Source of the DNA: Arthrobacter sp. StoSoilB19
Lineage (GTDB): Bacteria; Actinomycetota; Actinomycetes; Actinomycetales; Micrococcaceae
DNA length: 64,000 nt
NCBI RefSeq assembly: GCF_019977275.1
Contig: NZ_AP024650.1
Location: 4,306,704-4,370,703, forward strand
Direction: 5' to 3'
A program made the position numbers and the translations under genes. A model generated the notes under the pieces. The model saw only the letters and a list, made by a program, of their open reading frames with translations. It was not told the DNA's origin and did no database searches. Below are positions 1-8,722 of the stretch, piece after piece; position 1 is the stretch's first letter; each line of letters starts with the position of its first letter.

Positions 1-621
1 TTGGCTGCTGCAGAGGAAGGCGGCGCCACGGCCATCTGCGTGGCAGTGGATGGCACGCCCGCCGGCATCATCAGCCTCAGGGACAGCGTCAAGGAAGGGT
101 CCGCCGCAGCGGTCGCCCGGCTTAAGGCGCTGGGCCTGCGGCCCATCCTGCTGACCGGCGACAATGCCGCCGTCGCCGCCCAGGTGGCTGCCGCCGTCGG
201 CATCGCCGCGGATGACGTCCATGCAGGCGTCCTGCCGGAAGGGAAGGTGGCAGCAGTCCGGGAGCTCCAGGCGGACGGGGCCACGGTGGCCATGGCCGGG
301 GACGGCGTCAATGATGCCGCGGCGCTTGCGCAGGCGGATCTCGGGATTGCGATGGGCTCAGGGACCGATGTGGCCATCGAAGCCGCGGACCTGACGGTGA
401 TGGGGAACGACCTCGCCCAGGTGGCCCAGGCCATCGAACTGTCCCGGAAGACCCTGGGCACCATCAAGACCAACCTGTTCTGGGCGTTCTTCTACAACGC
501 CGTGGGGATCCCGGTGGCCGCCCTGGGGCTGCTCAACCCCATGATCGCAGGAGCTGCCATGGCTGCCAGCTCGGTGCTGGTGGTGGCCAACTCTCTGCGG
601 CTGCGCAGCTTCGGCAAGTAG
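1..621 (+). CDS. Copper-type P-ATPase, C-terminal part (5' truncated by window edge)
   Basis: The reading frame is open from the first base, so this is the last 206 residues of a larger heavy-metal P-type ATPase; the apparent TTG at base 1 is not a start. The HAD/P-domain is clear: GDNAAVA near residue 53, then GDGVNDAAAL near residue 100 with the hinge Asp pair, and GTDVAIEAADL. Two C-terminal membrane segments follow, and the last contains MAASSV, which matches the MxxSS signature of Cu(I)-exporting P1B-1 pumps. Role: ATP-driven copper efflux across the plasma membrane. The metal assignment is inference because the N-terminal metal-binding domain and the CPC motif lie outside the window. 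Confidence 0.9.
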   Translation: MAAAEEGGATAICVAVDGTPAGIISLRDSVKEGSAAAVARLKALGLRPILLTGDNAAVAAQVAAAVGIAADDVHAGVLPEGKVAAVRELQADGATVAMAGDGVNDAAALAQADLGIAMGSGTDVAIEAADLTVMGNDLAQVAQAIELSRKTLGTIKTNLFWAFFYNAVGIPVAALGLLNPMIAGAAMAASSVLVVANSLRLRSFGK

Positions 622-631
622 CAGCGCAGGC

Positions 632-904
632 TCAGGCCGCGCCGTAACGGACCGCGGCGCGCGCCCTGGCCTTGGCCGCTTCGGCCTCCCGGTCCTTCGG
701 CGGCGCCTGCGTCACCAGGGAATCCAGCAGGTGCTGCGTGATGTGGGCTATCTGGTGCACGGCCTCATCAAAGGCCTCCTGGTTGGCCTTGGACGGTTTG
801 GTGCTGCCGCTGACTTTGCGGACATACTGCAGCGCCGCCGCGTGCACTTCCTCGGAGGTGGCGTGCGGCTCAAAGTTGTGAAGGGTTCGGATATTCCGGC
901 ACAT
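632..904 (-). CDS. DUF2277 family small protein
   Basis: A 90-residue protein starting MCRNIRTLHNFEP, the conserved start of the DUF2277 family, whose members are about 85-95 residues and have no established function. It is helical and soluble, with an Arg/Ala/Lys-rich tail and no signal peptide. No Shine-Dalgarno sequence is seen, but TAGCAT sits about 7 nt upstream of the ATG on the coding strand, so the transcript may be leaderless (inference). It is convergent with the P-ATPase gene, with 10 bp between the stops. Confidence 0.85.
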   Translation of the reverse strand: MCRNIRTLHNFEPHATSEEVHAAALQYVRKVSGSTKPSKANQEAFDEAVHQIAHITQHLLDSLVTQAPPKDREAEAAKARARAAVRYGAA

Positions 905-1114
905 ACCGCCATGCTAGGCTCTTCCAACGCCTGGGATCGACCCCTTTTCATGGTCCCTACCCGGCGTCCATGGGGAGCCCGGCATGGGCAGGGCTGCCCA
1001 TCGACACTGTTTTGGGGGCCGGGATAGGTTTGAGGCAATGGATCTTCCGGATGAGCCGGGGGGCCACTGGGGAGCCGATCTGGTTCGGATCCACGACCTA
1101 ACAAGGAGAAACTG

Positions 1115-1378
1115 ATGGCTATTTGGGGTGCAGACGTTGAGCAGCTTCGCCAGCTCGGCAGCAAGCTTCAGGCAGGGGCGTCCGAGATCGAGACGCAGAA
1201 GTCCACTCTCACCAAGGTCCTGAGCGGCACTGACTGGAAGGGCCCGGACGCTGATAAGTTCCGCCAGGAGTGGTCCGGAACCCACACCACCATGCTTACC
1301 AAGGTTGCCGAGGCGCTGAAGGAAGCCGGCGCGCAGGCCAAGCGCAACGCCGAGCAGCAGAGCCAGGCATCGAACTAG
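1115..1378 (+). CDS. WXG100 family ESX-type protein
   Basis: An 87-residue helical-hairpin protein with the W-x-G turn (DWKGPDADKF) at about residues 35-44 and flanking helices, the size and layout of EsxA/EsxB-like type VII secretion substrates. AAGGAG lies 6 nt before the ATG and fixes the start. The gene is monocistronic, with its own strong terminator downstream. No EccC ATPase, EccD channel, partner WXG100 or polymorphic toxin lies next to it, so it may form a homodimer or use machinery encoded elsewhere. Secretion is inferred from the family, not shown here. Confidence 0.92.
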   Translation: MAIWGADVEQLRQLGSKLQAGASEIETQKSTLTKVLSGTDWKGPDADKFRQEWSGTHTTMLTKVAEALKEAGAQAKRNAEQQSQASN

Positions 1379-1401
1379 GCTTATCGCCGCATTCCGGCAA
1401 G

Positions 1402-1435
1402 GGGCAGGGACACCAGGTGGTGTCCCTGCCCTTTT
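1402..1435 (+). terminator. Rho-independent terminator of the WXG100 gene
   Basis: A perfect 13-bp stem (GGGCAGGGACACC with its complement) around a 4-nt AGGT loop is followed directly by TTTT, 23 bp after the WXG100 stop codon. Confidence 0.9.
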
Positions 1436-1480
1436 GTGTTGGCGTGCGACGCCGGTGCCCGGCTTACGGGACCTGCGCTC

Positions 1481-2527
1481 CTAAGGGACAGGCTCGACGT
1501 CGTTCGCGTGCTCAAGCGGTGACGCCGGCACCTGGGTGCCCTTTCCGCCGTCGTAAGGAGCAATGGTGGCGGGGGAACGCAGCTCGTCGAGCCTTACCAG
1601 GATGACCCCGCCGACGATCAGCACCCCGCCCAGGAGTTGGATGGTGCCCGGCAGTTCCCCAAGCAGCAGCCACGCCCAGACCACGGCGAAGAGGACCTCG
1701 GTGAGCGACACGAAGGACGCCACCTTGGAACCGAGGGCCCGGGCCGCCATGACGCCCGAGACGTACGCCAACACGGTGGCCAGCACCACCAGCCCGGCAA
1801 GCGGCACCCACCACGGCGTAAGCCATGGGCCCAGGGTGGTGTCCGCAGTGCTGAAGGCCATGGGCAGCAGGCCCGTGGCGGCAGCGAGCCACATGGCGGC
1901 CGCACCCACCAGCAGGCCGCCGGCAGCCAGCACGATGGGCGGCAGCGTGTCATTTTCCTTTGCCGTGATGAAGAAGTAGATGGCCAGGCAGACCGCGGCA
2001 GCCATGCCCCACAGCACCCCCACCAGGTCAACCTTCACGGCTCCGGTGAGGTCAAGGACCAGTACCAGCCCGGCCAGCGACAGCAGCGTCCCGCCGGCCG
2101 TGAGGACGCGCGGGCGGCGTCGGCTGGCGGCCCAGAGCCACAGGACGATGATCACCGGGGCCAGGTACTCCAGCAGGAGCGCGACGCCCACGGAGAGCAG
2201 GGCCACTGCGTTGAAGTAGAACAACTGGCATGCCGCCACCCCGATGAGTCCGAACAGCATGATGGTGAGCCAGTTGTCCTTCAACTGGCTCCAGCGGCCC
2301 CTAAGCGCCCACGCCGCGGGCAGGGCAAGGATCAGGGCAGCTCCCGTCAGGCGGGCAGTCACGGCCGCCCCCGGGGACCAGCCGGTTTCCAGCAGCGACT
2401 TGGCGAAGGATCCGGACAGGCCAAAGACGGCGGAGGAGAACATCGCGACGCCGAGCCCGGAGGCCTGGAAGCCGGGACGCCTGGGGGACAGTTCCGGGGT
2501 GGGGGTGTGGTTTTGGGCGGCAGGCAC
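1481..2527 (-). CDS. EamA/DMT-superfamily transporter
   Basis: A 348-residue protein with about ten hydrophobic segments arranged as two EamA halves (residues about 25-160 and 170-310), the architecture of RhaT/YdcZ-like drug/metabolite transporters. It probably exports amino acids or other metabolites; the substrate cannot be read from sequence. The GTG start (GTGCCTGCC) follows an AGGAGG about 6 nt upstream. It is divergent from the CGNR regulator, with about 70 bp between the starts, so that regulator could control it (inference). The C-terminal 35 residues are a hydrophilic tail. Confidence 0.9.
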   Translation of the reverse strand: MPAAQNHTPTPELSPRRPGFQASGLGVAMFSSAVFGLSGSFAKSLLETGWSPGAAVTARLTGAALILALPAAWALRGRWSQLKDNWLTIMLFGLIGVAACQLFYFNAVALLSVGVALLLEYLAPVIIVLWLWAASRRRPRVLTAGGTLLSLAGLVLVLDLTGAVKVDLVGVLWGMAAAVCLAIYFFITAKENDTLPPIVLAAGGLLVGAAAMWLAAATGLLPMAFSTADTTLGPWLTPWWVPLAGLVVLATVLAYVSGVMAARALGSKVASFVSLTEVLFAVVWAWLLLGELPGTIQLLGGVLIVGGVILVRLDELRSPATIAPYDGGKGTQVPASPLEHANDVEPVP

Positions 2528-2598
2528 CGTTGCCTCCTGTCAGGAGTAAAGTGGGGTAATGCTCATGACACTACGCTCAGGCGCTGTAAGGAGTCAAC

Positions 2599-3144
2599 AT
2601 GGTTTTCGCCCCTGACACTGAAGTGGCGCTGCGGACGGTGGTGAACCTCATCAACACGGCCGCGAACGGCAGGGAAGGCCTGGCCTCCGTTGCGGACCTG
2701 GACAGCTTCCTGGCCGCGGAGGGTTTTTCCGGCTCCCGGAACCGGGACGCTGCGGAATTGGAAAGCGTGCGGCAGTTGCGCCGTGAACTGTCCGCGGTAT
2801 GGACGGCCGGTGAGGACGCCGCCGTGGAAACCGTCAACCGGCTGCTGCGGGACGCCAACGCGCTGCCGCAGCTGATGAAGCACGACGGATGGGACTGGCA
2901 CCTTCATGCCACGGCGCCCGAGGCACCCCTTGCCGACCGGATGAGCACCGAAGCGGCCATGGCCCTGGCTGATGTGATCCGCAGCAAGGAGATGGACAGG
3001 CTGCGGATGTGTGAGTCAGAGGACTGCGATGCCGCCGTGCTGGACCTGAGCCGCAACCGGTCCAAGAGGTACTGCGATACCGGCAACTGTGCCAACCGTG
3101 CGCATGTTGCTGCTTACCGGGCCCGCCAGGCTGCTGCGGGGTAG
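2599..3144 (+). CDS. CGNR zinc-finger (ABATE-domain) transcriptional regulator
   Basis: A 181-residue protein with an N-terminal ABATE-like helical domain and a C-terminal zinc knuckle. The knuckle has Cys pairs in RMCESEDCDAAVLDLSRNR and YCDTGNCANRAHVAAYR, where CANR replaces the name-giving CGNR. The family is regarded as stress-responsive transcription factors. AAGGAG precedes the ATG by 5 nt. It is divergent from the EamA transporter, a common regulator/exporter layout. Confidence 0.9.
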   Translation: MVFAPDTEVALRTVVNLINTAANGREGLASVADLDSFLAAEGFSGSRNRDAAELESVRQLRRELSAVWTAGEDAAVETVNRLLRDANALPQLMKHDGWDWHLHATAPEAPLADRMSTEAAMALADVIRSKEMDRLRMCESEDCDAAVLDLSRNRSKRYCDTGNCANRAHVAAYRARQAAAG

Positions 3145-3183
3145 GGATTTTCCCGCGCTTTGTCCGGCTGCCGCCGGTAACGG

Positions 3184-3561
3184 CTAGCGCTGGGGAGTTT
3201 CGTCAGTGCCATCGCCGGATGCCGGCGGGTTCTGGTTGCCGGGAGCTCCGAAGCCATGGCTTGGCCCTGCGTGCGGGGATCCTTTGGGCGCCGAACTCAG
3301 GTTCACCCCTGATCCCTTGCCCAGGTGTTCGGCGTTCTCCTTGTAGCTCATGGACAGCATTGCGGCGATCACCAGGGTGGCGATGAAGGCGATGCCGGCT
3401 GCGGTGAACGCGAGGTCGAACCGGGGTGCACGTGCGCTTCCACCGGAGGCGAAGATCAACACTGCCACGAAGGCGACGACGGCCCAGAATGCCGAAAACA
3501 TCAGCGGCCCCTTCACCGAGGTCCGCAGCTTGCGCGGTTTTCCTTGATGCTGGTCAGCCAC
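3184..3561 (-). CDS. Small membrane protein of unknown function
   Basis: A 125-residue protein with two transmembrane helices (about residues 20-43 and 52-74) and a Gly/Pro/Ser-rich hydrophilic tail. I chose the GTG at 3561 because GGAGG lies 7 nt upstream; an ATG-like start 27 nt further up lacks such a site. No named domain is recognised. It is convergent with the CGNR gene. The tail (SAPKGSPHAGPSHGF) is low-complexity and probably disordered. Confidence 0.75.
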   Translation of the reverse strand: MADQHQGKPRKLRTSVKGPLMFSAFWAVVAFVAVLIFASGGSARAPRFDLAFTAAGIAFIATLVIAAMLSMSYKENAEHLGKGSGVNLSSAPKGSPHAGPSHGFGAPGNQNPPASGDGTDETPQR

Positions 3562-3660
3562 GGTGGTTCCTCCCTGCGGGCGGCGCACGGCCGGCCCGGT
3601 TTACGAATTGCGGTGTCGCACCGAATTTTCTACAGAAAGTAGAAGGGCGCTCCCCCTAGT

Positions 3661-4251
3661 TTACGGCTTCCCTGCGCCGGCACGGGCATCGTGCCGCAGC
3701 GTCAGGCCGGAAAGCACCCACAGGACGCCGGAAATAATGGCGCCTCCACCGGCCACGCCCAGCAGGGCATGGGCACCGAGACTGATGAAGAACGGCAGGA
3801 GCACCGCGGTTCCAATCCCGATGACGCCGGAAGCAATCCAGTCGCGGGCAAGAACATGGCGGCCCCTGTGCTGCAGGCCGCAGGCAAGCTCCAGGATGCC
3901 GGCTGCGCCCAGGCCCAGGGCTGCGATCACCCCGAACAACAGGTCACTGTGCAGGAGGAGCACGGCAAAGCCTGCGCCGGCCAGGACCGCGCCGGCGGCG
4001 GACAGCAGCTTTCCGGCCGCCGAGTTCTGCGCGAATCCGGCTGCGGGGACGGTCCGCAGGGAAACCACACCGGCGGCCAGGAGGTAGAGTCCCCCGGCCC
4101 AGCCCATGACCTCCACAGACGGTGACGTCCAGAAGACCGTCACGGCGCCAAACACCAGGGCAGCGGCCGCACGGAGCAGGACCGGCTTCCAGAGGTCGTG
4201 GCGGGCGGTGGTTCCGGGAGCAGCACCGGCGGGGGTGGATGGTTGTGTCAC
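3661..4251 (-). CDS. DUF308/HdeD-like membrane protein
   Basis: A 196-residue protein with six or so hydrophobic helices after a short Ala/Pro-rich N-terminus, resembling DUF308/HdeD proteins in length and helix spacing. The biochemical role is unknown; HdeD in enterobacteria is linked to acid resistance, which need not apply here. It lies downstream of a MATE exporter on the same strand, with about 45 bp between them, and may be cotranscribed. Confidence 0.75.
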   Translation of the reverse strand: MTQPSTPAGAAPGTTARHDLWKPVLLRAAAALVFGAVTVFWTSPSVEVMGWAGGLYLLAAGVVSLRTVPAAGFAQNSAAGKLLSAAGAVLAGAGFAVLLLHSDLLFGVIAALGLGAAGILELACGLQHRGRHVLARDWIASGVIGIGTAVLLPFFISLGAHALLGVAGGGAIISGVLWVLSGLTLRHDARAGAGKP

Positions 4252-4296
4252 CGGTCCAGTTTAGTGGGGGCAGCTGGAAGGTCTAACCGGGCCGCG

Positions 4297-5649
4297 TCAG
4301 GCAGAGCCCAGCACCATCCAGCGGTCGGACCGGGCACGCAGGCCCAGCGTCACGGCGCGCGCCGCCATATACCCCAGCGCGAAGGCAACCCAAAGCCATG
4401 CGAGCCCGGTGGTGCCGGTGGCACCGGACCAGGCAACCGCTGCCAGCAGCGGCACGTAGACGGCAAGGTTCACCAGCCCCGCCAGCGCGAGGTTCCGCGC
4501 GTCCCCTGCGCCGATCAGCACACCGTCCAGGACAAAGACATAGCCGGCGATCGGCTGCCCGGCCGCCAGGATCCAGAGGGCAGCGGTGAGTGCCTGCTGC
4601 ACTTGGGGGTCCGTGGTGAACAGAGCCCCGGCCGAGGGTGCTGCCGCTGCCAGCAGCAGGCCCGTCACCACGCCGAACCCCGCGCCCCAGCGGATCATCG
4701 TTCCGGTCAGCAGCCGGGCCCTGGCGGCATGGGACGCGCCGAGCTCCTTGCCAATGAGCGCCTGCGCCGCGATCGCCAGGGCATCCAGCGCGAACGCCAG
4801 GAAGGAAAAAATGGTCATGGCCAGCTGGTGGGCGGCAAGGTTGACCTCCCCCTGGGCCGTCACCACCAGCACCGTGGCCAGGATTGCGGCCCGGAGGCTG
4901 AGCGTGCGCAGCATCAGCCAGGATCCAACCCGCGTCATGCTGCGGATGCCGCGCCAGCTGGGGAGCAGGCTCACGCCCTGCCGCACTGCGCTGCGCCGCA
5001 CCATCACCACATAGACAGCCGCCATGGCCCACTGGGCCAGGCTGGTGCCCACCGCGGAACCAGCCACAGACATGCCCAGCCCGTACACAAGCCACAGGTT
5101 CAGGACAATATTGACCCCGAAACCGGCCGTGGCCACCACCAGCGGGGTGCGGGTGTCCTGCAGTCCGCGGAGAACACCGGTGCCGGCGAAGATCAAGAGC
5201 ATTGCCACCAGGCCCGGCATGGACCAGCGGAAGTAATCGACCGCAAAGGTCCGGACGCTGCCCTGGGCCCCCATCAGGTCAATCAGCGGTTCGGCCGCCG
5301 CGAAGCCTGCCACGGCGAGGACCACGCCGAGGAGCAATGCCAGCCACACGCCGTCGCGCCCTGCCGCAAGGGCCTTGCCCAACTGCCCGTCACCAATGGC
5401 GCGGGCCACGGCGGGCGTGGTGGAGTAGGCCAGGAAGACCATGAGTCCGACGGCGGTCTGGAGCACCGCAGATGCCAGCCCCACTCCCGCGAGCTGCGCA
5501 ACACCAAGATGTCCCACAATGGCGGAGTCCGCCAGCAGGAAGAGGGGCTCAGCCACCAGCGCGCCAAAGGCAGGGACAGCAAGGCGGAGTATCTCCCGGG
5601 CATGGCCTTGGCGGCCGGCCACGGCGGAGGGGGCGGGTTGTTGGGGCAC
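4297..5649 (-). CDS. MATE family efflux transporter (DinF-like)
   Basis: A 450-residue polytopic membrane protein with about twelve helices in two halves, covering the two MatE repeats (residues about 20-180 and 240-400). Conserved family stretches include an N-terminal LAVPAFGALVAEPLFLLADSA and GVLRGLQDTRTPL. It is probably a proton- or sodium-coupled exporter of cationic compounds; the DinF branch assignment is by resemblance. Length is normal for the family. Confidence 0.92.
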   Translation of the reverse strand: MPQQPAPSAVAGRQGHAREILRLAVPAFGALVAEPLFLLADSAIVGHLGVAQLAGVGLASAVLQTAVGLMVFLAYSTTPAVARAIGDGQLGKALAAGRDGVWLALLLGVVLAVAGFAAAEPLIDLMGAQGSVRTFAVDYFRWSMPGLVAMLLIFAGTGVLRGLQDTRTPLVVATAGFGVNIVLNLWLVYGLGMSVAGSAVGTSLAQWAMAAVYVVMVRRSAVRQGVSLLPSWRGIRSMTRVGSWLMLRTLSLRAAILATVLVVTAQGEVNLAAHQLAMTIFSFLAFALDALAIAAQALIGKELGASHAARARLLTGTMIRWGAGFGVVTGLLLAAAAPSAGALFTTDPQVQQALTAALWILAAGQPIAGYVFVLDGVLIGAGDARNLALAGLVNLAVYVPLLAAVAWSGATGTTGLAWLWVAFALGYMAARAVTLGLRARSDRWMVLGSA

Positions 5650-5758
5650 GCTGCCAGCTTAACCGCGGCCGCCGACAACACGCTCCGGAGATGAGAAAGC
5701 CCACAGTCCCCCAAAGAATAGTTGACACTTCAACCATTGGTCGGCAAGAGTGGTATCC

Positions 5759-6193
5759 ATGAACCAGTTACGACTCACCACCACCGCCCTCACCGCCCTG
5801 CGCATCGTCCTTGGCTTCCTCTTCGCAGCCCACGGATGGCAGAAGTTCAACGAATGGACCATCGCCGGCACCCAGGCATCCTTCGCCAAAATGGGGGTTC
5901 CGGCAGCCGGGCTCGTGGCACCCGCCGTCGCCGTCCTGGAACTGGCGGGCGGCGTTGCCCTGATCCTGGGGATCCTCACCCGAGTGGTGGCCGCCCTCCT
6001 CGCCCTGGACATGCTGGGCGCCCTTTTCCTGGTGCACGCTCCCGCCGGCATCTTTGCCGCAAACGGCGGCTACGAACTCGTCCTGCTCCTGGCCGCCGCG
6101 GCATTCGCGCTGGCGCTCACGGGCGCCGGCCGGCTTTCCCTGGACCGCGCGCTCTTCGGGCGCAGCAACTCGCGGCTGGCCGCCCTCGCCTAG
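5759..6193 (+). CDS. DoxX family membrane protein
   Basis: A 144-residue protein with four transmembrane helices and the DoxX N-terminal pattern LRIVLGFLFAAHGWQKF. Members are linked to thiosulfate metabolism, thiol stress or quinone chemistry, but this one cannot be placed. I chose the ATG at 5759, with AAGAG 8 nt upstream, over the in-frame GTG at 5750. A TTGACA at 5722-5727 may be its -35 element. Confidence 0.85.
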   Translation: MNQLRLTTTALTALRIVLGFLFAAHGWQKFNEWTIAGTQASFAKMGVPAAGLVAPAVAVLELAGGVALILGILTRVVAALLALDMLGALFLVHAPAGIFAANGGYELVLLLAAAAFALALTGAGRLSLDRALFGRSNSRLAALA

Positions 6194-6335
6194 GATCACT
6201 TGTCCCACCGGGTGCGACGGCGGCAGGTCACCCAAGGTGGCCGGCCGCCGTCGGGCTTTAATCGCGGCACTCCCGCCGGGAAGTTTGTTTCAGGCCCAAC
6301 CGGCCAGTAACCGTGGCCCTCAGTAAGATCGCAGC

Positions 6336-7346
6336 ATGACTGAGACCGGCCGCGCCAACTCCGTGACCCTCCGCTTCCTCGCTGCCCCCACCGACGTGGG
6401 GCACAGCGGCTCCGTGGACGCAGGCACGGTGCTTGAGTGGGTGGACAAAGCCGCCTATGCCGCGGCAGTGGGATGGGCCAAGTCCTACTGCGTCACCGCG
6501 TACGTGGGAAACATCCACTTCGCCGATCCCGTCAACAGCGGCGACATGGTGGAGGTGGAAGCGACCATCGTCTACACCGGCCGGTCCTCAATGCACATCC
6601 ATACCGTGGTTTCCTCGGGTGACCCCAAAGGCGGCCCTGCCACCATGCGCAGCCAGTGCATGGTGATCTTCGTTGCTGTCGGCCCGGACGGCAGGCCCAT
6701 CCCGGTGCAGCAGTTCGAACCCCAAACCCCGGCCGAGATCGAGCAACGGGACCACGCGCTGGCCAGGATCAAGGTCCGCGAGCAGATCGTGGAAGCCATG
6801 AACCGGCAGGAATATACCGACGCCGGTACGGCCGAGCGGGTGACGCTGCGGTTCATGGCCGCCCCCACGGACGTGAACTGGGGCGGCAAGGTCCACGGCG
6901 GCATTGTCATGAAGTGGATCGACGAGGCCGCTTACGTGTGCGCTTCCCGTTACTGCGGCAGGGATACCGTGGCTGTCTTCTCCGGCGGCGTGCGCTTCTA
7001 CCGGCCGCTGCTGATTGGCCATGTTGTGGAGGTTGAGGCCCGGCTGGTTTACACCGGGACCAAGGGAATGCACATCGCCGTCCATGTCCGTTCGGGCGAT
7101 CCGAAAGGCCGTGAACTGGCCCTCACCACATACTGCCTCACCGTGATGGTGGCGCGCGACGACGAGGGCAACTCCGTGCCCGTCCCCGCCTGGGTGCCGG
7201 TCAGCGAGGAGGACAAGCGGCTCCACGCCCACGCCCGCGAACTCCTGGAGATCCGGGGAACAGCGCCCGGCAACCGCCTGCCGAACCACCTGCTGGCCGC
7301 CGCAGGGCCTGCCGGCGGGGGAACCGGCGCCCGCCGGGATACTTAG
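6336..7346 (+). CDS. Acyl-CoA thioesterase with two hotdog domains
   Basis: A 336-residue protein built from two ACOT-type hotdog domains (about residues 8-140 and 165-300) that align with each other: VTLRFLAAPTDV / VTLRFMAAPTDV, VLEWVDKAAY / VMKWIDEAAY, VEVEATIVYTGRSSMHI / VEVEARLVYTGTKGMHI. The family hydrolyses acyl-CoA to free acid and CoA in the cytoplasm. The halves differ around the central helix: GSVDAG in the first, GKVHGG in the second, so the active sites are likely not equivalent. The stop overlaps the convergent dnaB stop by 4 bp. Confidence 0.92.
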   Translation: MTETGRANSVTLRFLAAPTDVGHSGSVDAGTVLEWVDKAAYAAAVGWAKSYCVTAYVGNIHFADPVNSGDMVEVEATIVYTGRSSMHIHTVVSSGDPKGGPATMRSQCMVIFVAVGPDGRPIPVQQFEPQTPAEIEQRDHALARIKVREQIVEAMNRQEYTDAGTAERVTLRFMAAPTDVNWGGKVHGGIVMKWIDEAAYVCASRYCGRDTVAVFSGGVRFYRPLLIGHVVEVEARLVYTGTKGMHIAVHVRSGDPKGRELALTTYCLTVMVARDDEGNSVPVPAWVPVSEEDKRLHAHARELLEIRGTAPGNRLPNHLLAAAGPAGGGTGARRDT

Positions 7347-8722
7347 AAGCCGCCGCCGGTATCGCCGGCCATGTTGGCGAAGCGGGAGTAGTGGCCCTGG
7401 AAGGCCACCACAATGTCCTTGGTGGGACCGTTACGGTGTTTGGCCACAAGGATGTCCGCTTCTCCGGCACGGGGTGATTCCTTGTCGTAGACGTCCTCGC
7501 GGTGAAGCAGGATCACCATGTCCGCGTCCTGCTCGATGGAGCCGGACTCGCGGAGGTCGGACACCATGGGCCGCTTGTCCTGCCGCTGTTCCGATCCACG
7601 GTTCAGCTGGGACAGCGCGATCACGGGGACCTGGAGTTCCTTGGCCAGGAGCTTGAGCGCACGCGAAAACTCGGAGACTTCCTGCTGGCGGGACTCCACC
7701 TTCTTTCCCGAGCTCATGAGCTGCAGGTAGTCCAGGATGACCAGCTTGAGGTCGTGCTGCTGCTTCAGGCGGCGGCATTTGGCCCGGATTTCCATCAGGG
7801 ACATGTTGGGGCTGTCATCAATGAACAGCGGTGCATCATTCATCCGGCCCATGGTGGTGGCGATCTTGGACCACTGTTCGTCCTTGATGGTGCCCTTGCG
7901 GAGGTCCTGGAGACCAATGGTGGCCTCGGCAGACAGCAGGCGCATGGCGATCTCATTCCGGCCCATTTCCAGCGAAAACATGACGGTGGCGAGGTTGTTC
8001 TTGATGGCTGCGGAACGGGCGAAGTCCAGTGCGAACGTCGACTTACCGACGGCCGGGCGGGCGGCGATGACGATCATCTGCCCCGGGTGGAGCCCGTGGG
8101 TCAGCTCGTCGAGCTCATAGAACCCGGTGGGCACACCCGTCATGCCCTCTCCACGGTGGCCGGACGCCTCGATTTCGTCCACCGTGGACTCCATCACGTC
8201 CTTCAGTACCACGTAGTCCTCCGCGGTGCGGCGCTCCGCTACCGCGTAAACCTCCGCCTGCGCCTGGTTGACCAGGTCCTCCACCTCGCCGTCCGACCCG
8301 TACCCCAGCTGGACGATCTTGGTTCCGGCGTTCACCAGCCGGCGGAGCACTGCCCGTTCGGCCACGATCTCGGCGTAGTAGCCCGCGTTGGCTGCCGTGG
8401 GAACGGTCTGGATCAGTTCGTGCAGGTAGGCAGGGCCGCCGATCCTGTTGATCTCGGCGCGCTTGGTCAGCTCATCGGAGACGGTGACGGCATCGGCGGG
8501 CTCCCCCCGGCCGTAGAGGTCAATGATGGCCTCGTAGATGGTCTCGTGCGCGGGACGGTAGAAATCCTGCCCGCGGAGGATCTCAACGACATCTGCGATG
8601 GCATCCTTGGACAGCATCATGCCGCCCAGGACCGACTGTTCGGCCGCGATGTCCTGGGGAGGTTTCCGGCTGGCGTCCGATCCACGGGTTGTCTCGACAG
8701 GGTCCAGATGCGCGATTGACAA
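7343..8722 (-). CDS. dnaB: Replicative DNA helicase DnaB
   Basis: 459 residues. The N-terminal DnaB domain (about residues 18-120, starting PPQDIAAEQSVLGGMM) precedes a RecA-like core with Walker A ARPAVGKSTFALDFA, Walker B LVILDYLQLM, and the QxxxR-type stretch SQLNRGSEQR. It unwinds DNA at the fork as a hexamer. I chose the TTG at 8722 (encoding SIAHLDPVE next), since GAGGAC lies 6 nt upstream and this gives the normal family length; the longer frame reads into a non-homologous leader. No intein is present. Upstream lies a run of DnaA-box-like sequences. Confidence 0.97.
   Translation of the reverse strand: MSIAHLDPVETTRGSDASRKPPQDIAAEQSVLGGMMLSKDAIADVVEILRGQDFYRPAHETIYEAIIDLYGRGEPADAVTVSDELTKRAEINRIGGPAYLHELIQTVPTAANAGYYAEIVAERAVLRRLVNAGTKIVQLGYGSDGEVEDLVNQAQAEVYAVAERRTAEDYVVLKDVMESTVDEIEASGHRGEGMTGVPTGFYELDELTHGLHPGQMIVIAARPAVGKSTFALDFARSAAIKNNLATVMFSLEMGRNEIAMRLLSAEATIGLQDLRKGTIKDEQWSKIATTMGRMNDAPLFIDDSPNMSLMEIRAKCRRLKQQHDLKLVILDYLQLMSSGKKVESRQQEVSEFSRALKLLAKELQVPVIALSQLNRGSEQRQDKRPMVSDLRESGSIEQDADMVILLHREDVYDKESPRAGEADILVAKHRNGPTKDIVVAFQGHYSRFANMAGDTGGGF

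Noticed and set aside
4198..5694. Long plus-strand frame over the MATE gene
   Set aside because: His/Gly/Arg/Gln-rich antisense reading of a membrane-protein gene with no fold or ribosome-binding site.
7502..8719. Long plus-strand frame over dnaB
   Set aside because: Shadow of dnaB, which is certain from its motifs.
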